Below, piece by piece: positions 58,197-64,000 of a DNA stretch of 64,000 bases. Source of the DNA: Thioclava sp. JE_KL1 (GTDB lineage Bacteria > Pseudomonadota > Alphaproteobacteria > Rhodobacterales > Rhodobacteraceae). The stretch spans positions 186,001 to 250,000 of the forward strand of contig NZ_WBJS01000005.1 in the NCBI RefSeq assembly GCF_009296265.1, read 5' to 3'. Below the pieces are notes generated by a model. It saw only the letters and a program-made list of their open reading frames with translations. It searched no databases and was not told where the DNA came from. The position numbers and the translations under genes were made by a program. Positions within the stretch are counted from its first letter, which is position 1. Every line of letters starts with the position of its first letter.

Positions 58197-59417
58197 CTAG
58201 CGGGTGAAAAGGGCCGCAAGCTCCACATGAGCGGAAAACCGGAATTGATCCACGACCAGCAGCTTGTCGAGCGTGAAGCCCGCCGCGATCAGCGTCTCGG
58301 CGTCGCGCGCGAAGGTGACCGGGTTGCAGGAGACATGGATCAGCCGCTTGAGCTTCGACGTCGCGATCTCGGCGATCTGGGCCTGCGCGCCAGCCCGCGG
58401 CGGGTCGATCACCACCGCGTCGAACTTCGCCAGCTCGTCGGGCAGAAGCGGACGGCGGAACAGGTCGCGCGCCTCGGTGCTCACCCGGTGCAGGCCCTGC
58501 GACTGACGCCAGCCCTGATCGAGCGCCTCGGTCATCGCCGCGACCCCTTCGACCGCGTGGACCTCGGCCAGTTCGGCCAGCGGCAGCGAGAAGGTGCCGC
58601 AGCCCGCGAACAGATCGGCCACCTTTTTCGCGTTGCCAATCGCCGCTTTCGCGAAGGCGGTCAGCACCGCTTCGCCGTGATGGGTGGCTTGCAGGAAAGC
58701 TCCCGGCGGCGGCACGACCTTGGCCTTGCCGAATTGCTGGATCGCCGGGCGGCGGCCCGCGATGACCTGTCCGTTCCAGCTGAGCCGGGCGAGATCGTGG
58801 CTGCGCGCCAGACCCGACAAAGCCTCGAATTGGGCCGTATCAGGGTCTTTTCCGCCCTGTGCGGCCAGCTCCAGCCCGGCCTCCGACAGGGTCAGGGTGA
58901 AGGCGATTTCGCCTTTGCGCGAGCCTGCAATCGCGGTCGCCTCGTGCAGCATCGGGATCGCGGCCAGCAGTTCGGGTCGCAGGATCAGGCAGTTCGGAAT
59001 CTCGACGACCGTGTCCGAGGCGCGGGCGTGAAATCCGACCAGCGTGCCCTTCTTCGTGCGCCGTCCTGAAAGCGTCGCCCGCCTGCGCGAATTCAGCGGC
59101 GAGGTCGCGATGGTCATCTCCGGCACGGGCAGGTTGCGCGCGGTCAGTGCCTGACGCACCACGTCCATTTTCCACTCGGCGGTGAACGCCTCCGACGCGT
59201 GCTGCATCGAACAGGCCCCGCAGGAGCGGTAATGCGGGCAGGGCGCTTTGACGCGGTCGTGCGAGGGCGTCACGATCTTGGGCTGCGCGATGCGGCCGTC
59301 GATCACCTCGCCCTCGACCACTTCTCCGGGAAGCGCCATGGCGACATGCACGGTCCCCTCGGGGCCATGGGTCACGCCGTCGGCATGCAGGGACAGTCGC
59401 TCGATTTCGTAGGTCAT
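58197..59417 (-). CDS. Class I SAM-dependent RNA methyltransferase (TrmA/RlmD family)
   Basis: 406-aa RNA 5-methyluridine-type methyltransferase. An N-terminal TRAM-like domain (~1-60) precedes a [4Fe-4S] motif, CPHYRSCGACSMQH (~75-88). The SAM site is VADLFAGCGTFSLPLAEL (~265), the catalytic Asp in VVIDPPRAGAQAQ and the nucleophile Cys in LIHVSCNPVTFARDA (~365). It resembles RlmC/RlmD-type enzymes that methylate 23S rRNA uridines; the exact site is not clear. Confidence 0.9.
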   Translation of the reverse strand: MTYEIERLSLHADGVTHGPEGTVHVAMALPGEVVEGEVIDGRIAQPKIVTPSHDRVKAPCPHYRSCGACSMQHASEAFTAEWKMDVVRQALTARNLPVPEMTIATSPLNSRRRATLSGRRTKKGTLVGFHARASDTVVEIPNCLILRPELLAAIPMLHEATAIAGSRKGEIAFTLTLSEAGLELAAQGGKDPDTAQFEALSGLARSHDLARLSWNGQVIAGRRPAIQQFGKAKVVPPPGAFLQATHHGEAVLTAFAKAAIGNAKKVADLFAGCGTFSLPLAELAEVHAVEGVAAMTEALDQGWRQSQGLHRVSTEARDLFRRPLLPDELAKFDAVVIDPPRAGAQAQIAEIATSKLKRLIHVSCNPVTFARDAETLIAAGFTLDKLLVVDQFRFSAHVELAALFTR

Positions 59418-59456
59418 GCGCCTTCTCTAGCTGCGCGGCGCGGGTCAGAAAAGACC

Positions 59457-61283
59457 CTATTCCGCCGCATCCTCCGCGTCATCGCAGGTCAGGAAGCCGC
59501 CGGACTGACGCGCCCAGTAGCGCGCGTAGAGCCCGTTCATCGCCAAGAGCTCGTCGTGGCTGCCCTGCTCGACGATCCGGCCTTCCTCCAGCACCACGAT
59601 CCGGTCCATCTCGGCGATGGTGCTGAGGCGGTGGGCGATCGCCAGCACGGTCTTGCCTGCCATCACCCGGTGCAGGGCGCTTTGAATCTGCGCCTCCACT
59701 TCCGAGTCGAGCGCCGAGGTCGCCTCGTCCAGCACAAGGATCGGCGCGTTCTTCAGGAAGGCGCGGGCAAGGGCGATCCGCTGGCGCTGGCCGCCCGACA
59801 GCTTCACCCCACGCTCGCCCAGCTTGGCGTCATAACCGCGATTACCCTCGTGATCGGCGAGGCCGCGGATAAAGTGGTCCGCCTCGGCCTGCTTCGCGGC
59901 GGCGATCATTTCTTCCTCGGTGGCGTCGGGCTTGCCGTAGAGGATGTTCTCCCGCGCCGAGCGATTGAACATCGCGGTCTCCTGCGTGACCATCGCGATG
60001 TTGCGACGCAGGCTTTCCTGCGTGACCTCGCGAATTTTCTGCCCGTCGATCAGAATAGACCCTTTTTCGGGGTCATAGAGCCTAAGAAGCAGCGCCACGA
60101 GCGTCGATTTCCCCGCACCCGAAGCCCCGACGATCCCGATCCGCTCGCCATCCGCGATGGTCAGGTTGATATCCGCGATCCCGCCGCTGCGGCGCCCATA
60201 GGCGAAATCGACATTGTCGAACTGAATCTCACCTTCCACGTGGCGCAGCGTGCGGGCATCGGGCGCGTCGGTCAGGTCGTGCATATGCGCGAGCGTCCGC
60301 ATCCCGTCCTCGGCCTCGCCGATATGGGTCCAGACGGACATAAGCGCCTGACTGACCCAGCCCGACATCTGCGACAGCCGGATCGCAATGGCGCCCGAGG
60401 TGGCGATGGCCCCGGCGGTCGCCTCGCCCTGCGACCAGAGCCAGATCGCGCCGCCCACCAGCATCACCGGAACGATCCCGGCATAGGCCATCTGCACCAC
60501 GCGATAGAGGCTTTGGACCATGCCGAAGGAATAGGTCTTCTGGCGGAACTTCTGCATCGCCTCCAGCGCCGCGCGATCCTCGTGCTCGGCATGGGCGAAC
60601 AGCTTCACCGTCTTGATATTGGTGACCGTGTCGACGACCTGCCCCGTCACCATCGCCCGCGCCGAAGCCCGCTCGCGCGAGCGTCCGCGGATGTGCGGCA
60701 GGAAAAGGCGGATGATCAGGTAAAGTCCGAAGGTCCAGAACACGAGGCCCACGGCTCCCCAACGGTCGATCTGGGCCAGAACGATCAGCGAGCCGACGAT
60801 CGAGGCCAGCGCGAACAGCCCGGTATTGATGATCTCGGTGACCGTGTCGGTGACGGCGCGCGCGGTCTGCATCTGCTTTTGCGCAATGCGTCCAGCGAAG
60901 TCGTTGTCGAAGAAGGTGACCGATTGACCCATCGTCCAGCGGTGCAGGCGCGACAGCACCAAGGGCATCACATTGGGGCTGATCAGCAGGTTGTTGGTGG
61001 CGGAGCTGATGCCGAAGGTCAGGGGACGGATCAGCAGGAAGAACGCGACGAACAGAACGAGAAGCCCGACGTTGGCCCCAATCACCGCGGCGCGTTCGCT
61101 GTTGAGCGCCGCGTCGATCACCTGACCCAGAAGCCAGGCCGAGACGACCTCCATCACGCCGGCGATGGTGGTGCCAACGCTGGCCACGGCAATCGCGCCC
61201 CAGCTGCCCTTGAGGCACCAGCGGAAGAAAGCGCCAAGCTGGCGCGGCGGGGCGCCTTCGGCGGGGGAGAACGGATCGAACAT
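59457..61283 (-). CDS. ABC exporter, fused TM and ATPase domains (MsbA-like)
   Basis: 608-aa half-transporter. Residues ~30-330 form the six-span ABC membrane domain (WGAIAVASVGTTIAGVMEVV, then VGLLVLFVAFFLLIRPLTF). The nucleotide-binding domain has Walker A IGIVGASGAGKSTLVALLLR (~385), signature KLSGGQRQRIALARAFLK, and Walker B PILVLDEATSALDSEVEAQI. It acts as a homodimer; substrate (lipid, peptide or drug) unknown. Nearest named group is the MsbA/MdlB-type exporters. Stands alone, 40 bases from its neighbours. Confidence 0.93.
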   Translation of the reverse strand: MFDPFSPAEGAPPRQLGAFFRWCLKGSWGAIAVASVGTTIAGVMEVVSAWLLGQVIDAALNSERAAVIGANVGLLVLFVAFFLLIRPLTFGISSATNNLLISPNVMPLVLSRLHRWTMGQSVTFFDNDFAGRIAQKQMQTARAVTDTVTEIINTGLFALASIVGSLIVLAQIDRWGAVGLVFWTFGLYLIIRLFLPHIRGRSRERASARAMVTGQVVDTVTNIKTVKLFAHAEHEDRAALEAMQKFRQKTYSFGMVQSLYRVVQMAYAGIVPVMLVGGAIWLWSQGEATAGAIATSGAIAIRLSQMSGWVSQALMSVWTHIGEAEDGMRTLAHMHDLTDAPDARTLRHVEGEIQFDNVDFAYGRRSGGIADINLTIADGERIGIVGASGAGKSTLVALLLRLYDPEKGSILIDGQKIREVTQESLRRNIAMVTQETAMFNRSARENILYGKPDATEEEMIAAAKQAEADHFIRGLADHEGNRGYDAKLGERGVKLSGGQRQRIALARAFLKNAPILVLDEATSALDSEVEAQIQSALHRVMAGKTVLAIAHRLSTIAEMDRIVVLEEGRIVEQGSHDELLAMNGLYARYWARQSGGFLTCDDAEDAAE

Positions 61284-61326
61284 GAGTCTCTCTTTCCTCT
61301 CCCGATATAGTCGATTGCGGCGCGGA

Positions 61327-62466
61327 TCAAAGCGCGGCGAGCAGATCCTCGCGCGTCAGCGTAAATCCGGAGGCGATCCAGCGCGCCTCGAGCGTCTTCA
61401 GCGTATCTCCCAATGCCTTGCCTTCATAGCGGGGCATCAGGTCTCGCGCTTGCAGCGGAAATTGCTGTTTTGCGCCGAAATAGACCCTGTTTTGCCAGCC
61501 TTCCGGCATTTCCTGCCCCATCAGCGCATGGCGCAAAAGTAGCGCATCGGCTCCGGTTTCGGCACCCAGACGATACCCGAGAACCGCAGCGTCATCACCG
61601 TTGGACAGCGAGGCGCGTAGGGCCTCAAGCTGCCGTGTGTCCTTCTTCGACAGGCGCAGCCGCTCGGCGACCCCTTCGCCGCCAATCGCCGCCAGCCTGC
61701 GGATCGGATCGGCGGGGCGATCCTCGAGATGGACGAGCGGACCGAGCGCGGTCGCATCCGCGCCGGGCAGCACGGCCGTGAGGACCCCGCATTGCGCCAT
61801 CGCCGCCACTGCGTTCACGGGATCGGGCGCGGCCAGCAATTTGCGCATTTCGCCGCCGAGGCGTTCGCGCGAAAGCGTCTCTATTCCGGCGATATTCTCG
61901 GCACAGGCGGCCAGCCCTTCAGGGTCGAGATCGTGCCCGTACCACGCGGTAAAGCGGAAGAAGCGCAGGATGCGGAGGTAGTCCTCGCGGATGCGCTCCT
62001 CCGCCTCGCCGACGAAGCGCACATGATGCGCCGCCAAATCCTCCAGCCCGGTGCCGAGCGGGTCGAGAACCGTGCCATCCGCCCGGGCATAGAGCGCGTT
62101 CATCGTGAAATCGCGTCGGGCCGCGTCCTCCGCGATATCGTCGGAAAACGCGACCGTGGCATGCCGCCCATGCGTCTCGACATCGCGGCGGAAGGTGGTG
62201 ACCTCATGCGGATGCCCCTCCGCGACGACCGTGACCGTGCCGTGATCGACGCCGGTCGGCACCGGCTTCAGCCCGGCCGCCTTCGCAAGTTCGATCACCC
62301 GCTCGGGGCGTGCATCGCTGGCGATGTCGATATCGTTGACCGGCGCGCCCAAGGCGCCGTTGCGCACGCAGCCGCCCACCAGAAGCGCCTGATGCCCGCC
62401 CTCTTCGAGCATCTTCAGCACGCGTTGGGTCGGCTCTGCCTCGATCCAGTCTCCGGTTAGTCTCAT
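61327..62466 (-). CDS. tRNA nucleotidyltransferase / poly(A) polymerase family (CCA-adding)
   Basis: 379-aa class II nucleotidyltransferase. LLVGGCVRNGALGAPVNDID contains the GG...DxD catalytic core (~residue 29-48); RRDFTMNALYARADGTVLDP and IREDYLRILRFFRF follow. The C-terminal ~180 residues are the helical tRNA-binding part. It most likely repairs or adds the CCA end of tRNAs. ATG 62466 overlaps the NUDIX gene stop by four bases; the frame extends upstream only within that gene. Confidence 0.92.
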   Translation of the reverse strand: MRLTGDWIEAEPTQRVLKMLEEGGHQALLVGGCVRNGALGAPVNDIDIASDARPERVIELAKAAGLKPVPTGVDHGTVTVVAEGHPHEVTTFRRDVETHGRHATVAFSDDIAEDAARRDFTMNALYARADGTVLDPLGTGLEDLAAHHVRFVGEAEERIREDYLRILRFFRFTAWYGHDLDPEGLAACAENIAGIETLSRERLGGEMRKLLAAPDPVNAVAAMAQCGVLTAVLPGADATALGPLVHLEDRPADPIRRLAAIGGEGVAERLRLSKKDTRQLEALRASLSNGDDAAVLGYRLGAETGADALLLRHALMGQEMPEGWQNRVYFGAKQQFPLQARDLMPRYEGKALGDTLKTLEARWIASGFTLTREDLLAAL

Positions 62467-63056
62467 CCTGCCATCCGGTCCGCCAATGAGCGCAATATAC
62501 GCGCGGTGGCGCCCCAGATGTAATAGGGCCCGTAAGGCGCCACGAAATAGCTGCGCCGCGAGCCGCGCCAGCGCCGCGACTCGACGCGGAAATTCCCGGG
62601 CGTGATATGCGAGAGCGGCACGGTGAACGCCTCGGCCACCTCGCCCGCTTCGGGAATGACTTCGAAGGGGGTATGGATGCACGCCAGAACCGGCGTCACC
62701 AGAAAGGACGTCACGGTCTCATGCGGATCGAGTGTGCCCAGTACTTCGACATGGGCATGGGGCAGGCCGATCTCTTCCTGCGCCTCGCGCAGCGCCGCGC
62801 CGACCGGACCTTCGTCATCGGGATCGACCTTGCCGCCGGGAAAGGCGATCTGGCCGGGGTGATGGCGCAAATGCGAGCTGCGCTTCGTCAGATGCAGGCG
62901 CGGTTCCGGCCCGAACGTATCGAAGGCGACGAGAACGCCCGCGGGTCGCAGCTTGCGGCCTTCGGGCAGGATCACTTCCGGGTTCAGATCGTAATCCGAA
63001 GAGGGCCGCCCCGGTCGCGCCAAGGCGTCGAGAACCGGGGCGAGAGGATCACTCAT
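62463..63056 (-). CDS. CoA pyrophosphatase (NUDIX hydrolase)
   Basis: 197-aa NUDIX protein. LTKRSSHLRHHPGQIAFPGG is the UPF0035/CoA-pyrophosphatase motif preceding the NUDIX box (GGKVDP..., with REAQEEIGL; residues ~78-102). It hydrolyses CoA and CoA esters to 4'-phosphopantetheine and 3',5'-ADP. The start is taken at 63056; an ATG at 63068 gives four more residues. Its start overlaps hslO's end, and its end overlaps the CCA-adding gene: hslO, nudix and cca form one operon. Confidence 0.93.
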   Translation of the reverse strand: MSDPLAPVLDALARPGRPSSDYDLNPEVILPEGRKLRPAGVLVAFDTFGPEPRLHLTKRSSHLRHHPGQIAFPGGKVDPDDEGPVGAALREAQEEIGLPHAHVEVLGTLDPHETVTSFLVTPVLACIHTPFEVIPEAGEVAEAFTVPLSHITPGNFRVESRRWRGSRRSYFVAPYGPYYIWGATARILRSLADRMAG

Positions 63057-64000
63057 TCGATCCCTCATCCCCCGCTTCGCGCAGCGATCCGTCGGGGTTC
63101 TTCTGCGCCTCGAAGCCGAGCGTCAGCGGATCGAAAATGTAATGCGCGCCGCAGAACTGGCAGTCCGCGGTAACCGTGCCCTCATCGGTGGTCATATGCG
63201 CGATGTCGCGCGCCGAGTAGATCGAGAGCGACTGACGCACGCGATCGGAAGAACAGGTGCAGCCGAACTCCACCCGCTGCGGATCGAAGACGCGCGGTCG
63301 CTCTTCGTGGAACAGGCGCACCAGCAGCTCGGTCGGCTGCACGGTTGGGCCGATCAGCTCCATATCCTCGACCGTGTCGAGCAGGATATTGGCGCGCGCC
63401 CAGTTCTCGCCCTCCTCGCCGTCGAGGATGTCGTCGGCGGTCAGCAGCCCCTGATCGCCCGAGCCTTCCTGAGCGGCGAAGGGCGAGGCCGGCGGCATAT
63501 GCTGCAGCATCACGCCGCCTGCGCGCCAGCTTTCGCCCTGACCCGGCAGGATCGAGCGCCCGAAGGACAGCGAGAACCGCGTGGGCAGCTGTTCGGACTG
63601 TGCGAAATAGGCCTCGGCGCAGGCGCGCAGCGAGCCTTCGGACAGTGGCGTGATGCCCTGATAGGGGGTCGTGCCTTTGCCCTGGTCGATCAGGATCGCA
63701 AAGTAACCCTGCCCGATCTGTTCGAACGGGTCGGACTTGGGATCGAGCTTCTCTTCATCGAAGCTCGCCCAGGCGCGAATGCGGGCGGGCGCGCCCTCCT
63801 TCTCGGGGGCGTAGTAATCGGTGGCGATGATGCGGATCGGGCCGTTGCCGCGGATTTGCAGCGACAGCTTCCAGCGCAGCTTGACGGTCTGGCCGATCAG
63901 CGCGGTCAGAAGGGCGGCTTCGGCCACCAGCATTTCGACCGCGCGGGGGTAATCATGTTGCGACAGGACGGTGTCGAGCACGCCGTCGAGGCGGGCAACC
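63049..64000 (-). CDS. hslO: Redox-regulated chaperone Hsp33 (start outside window)
   Basis: At least 317 residues; the N-terminus runs off the window (the first visible residues are VARLDG before VLDTVLSQHDYP). Hsp33 is a cytoplasmic holdase activated by oxidation. The substrate-binding domain includes EAALLTALIGQTVKLRWKLS. The C-terminal zinc switch is present: CTC in EFGCTCSSDRV and CQFC in TADCQFCGAHYIF, four Cys in CxC...CxxC spacing. A GTG at 63981 could be misread as a start, but the family's conserved N-terminus continues upstream. Confidence 0.94.
   Translation of the reverse strand, partial: VARLDGVLDTVLSQHDYPRAVEMLVAEAALLTALIGQTVKLRWKLSLQIRGNGPIRIIATDYYAPEKEGAPARIRAWASFDEEKLDPKSDPFEQIGQGYFAILIDQGKGTTPYQGITPLSEGSLRACAEAYFAQSEQLPTRFSLSFGRSILPGQGESWRAGGVMLQHMPPASPFAAQEGSGDQGLLTADDILDGEEGENWARANILLDTVEDMELIGPTVQPTELLVRLFHEERPRVFDPQRVEFGCTCSSDRVRQSLSIYSARDIAHMTTDEGTVTADCQFCGAHYIFDPLTLGFEAQKNPDGSLREAGDEGSNE

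Noticed and set aside
59199-61310. 703-codon plus-strand frame opposite the ABC exporter and RNA methyltransferase
   Set aside because: The minus strand carries intact Walker, signature and Fe-S motifs. The plus frame is His/Arg/Asp-rich shadow sequence with no recognisable domain.

Overview
The window is GC-rich alphaproteobacterial chromosome, most likely order Rhodobacterales (Rhodobacter/Paracoccus/Thioclava-like). The basis is a CcrM-type GANTC methyltransferase beside rnhB, the run kdsD-lptC-lptA-lptB-hpf-ptsN, many TRAP and ABC importers, and a carboxynorspermidine polyamine pathway. The genus cannot be fixed from sequence alone. Genes are densely packed, with many 1-4 base start/stop overlaps. 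The only sign of a mobile element is a decayed integrase at about 11.4-11.8 kb. No CRISPR array, rRNA or intact transposase was seen.

1-11204 (+): a sugar or sugar-acid catabolic operon that continues to the left of the window. It has two sugar ABC permeases and an ATPase, two GMC flavoprotein oxidoreductases, a Dabb-domain protein, a LacI regulator, a Gfo/Idh/MocA dehydrogenase, a fumarate-reductase-like flavoprotein and a PfkB/KDG-type kinase. The integrase relic follows.

12013-24895: an apparent amine or amino-alcohol utilisation regulon. A divergent RpiR-family regulator faces an N-formylglutamate-amidohydrolase-like enzyme, a three-part TRAP importer, a gamma-glutamylpolyamine-synthetase-like protein, an aldehyde dehydrogenase, an iron-type alcohol dehydrogenase and a Pot/Fbp-like ABC importer. 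A 15-base motif (14 of 15 identical) lies both in the rpiR promoter region and upstream of the ABC importer, which ties the two halves together. Together the genes read as uptake, gamma-glutamylation, alcohol and aldehyde oxidation, then hydrolysis. This is the best candidate for a poorly described system here.

25006-31370 (+): an orphan membrane-anchored protein, a DedA protein, a short RNase D, then the Kdo/LPS-export operon (kdsD, lptC, lptA, lptB), hpf and ptsN.

31438-41440: surface glycan genes: a sulfotransferase, a GT14-like transferase, two paralogous GT2-like transferases, galE, galU, kdsB, cysQ and an orphan polysaccharide ABC-2 permease. Sulfotransferase plus PAP phosphatase suggests a sulfated glycan.

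41474-49055: a LacI regulator with operator-like sites, tRNA-Arg(CCT), the carboxynorspermidine dehydrogenase/decarboxylase pair, a two-TM protein ending in a winged-helix-like domain, small secreted proteins, rnhB and ccrM with a cluster of GANTC sites in its promoter.

49169-64000: an intergenic palindromic repeat, then housekeeping genes: a MarR regulator, a nitrilase-family amidase, grxC, a frameshifted comF, a methyltransferase, otsA/otsB, hemH, a glycine-rich secreted protein, two L,D-transpeptidases around a CAP-domain lipoprotein, an RNA methyltransferase, an ABC exporter, a CCA-adding-type enzyme, a CoA pyrophosphatase and hslO (cut by the window edge).
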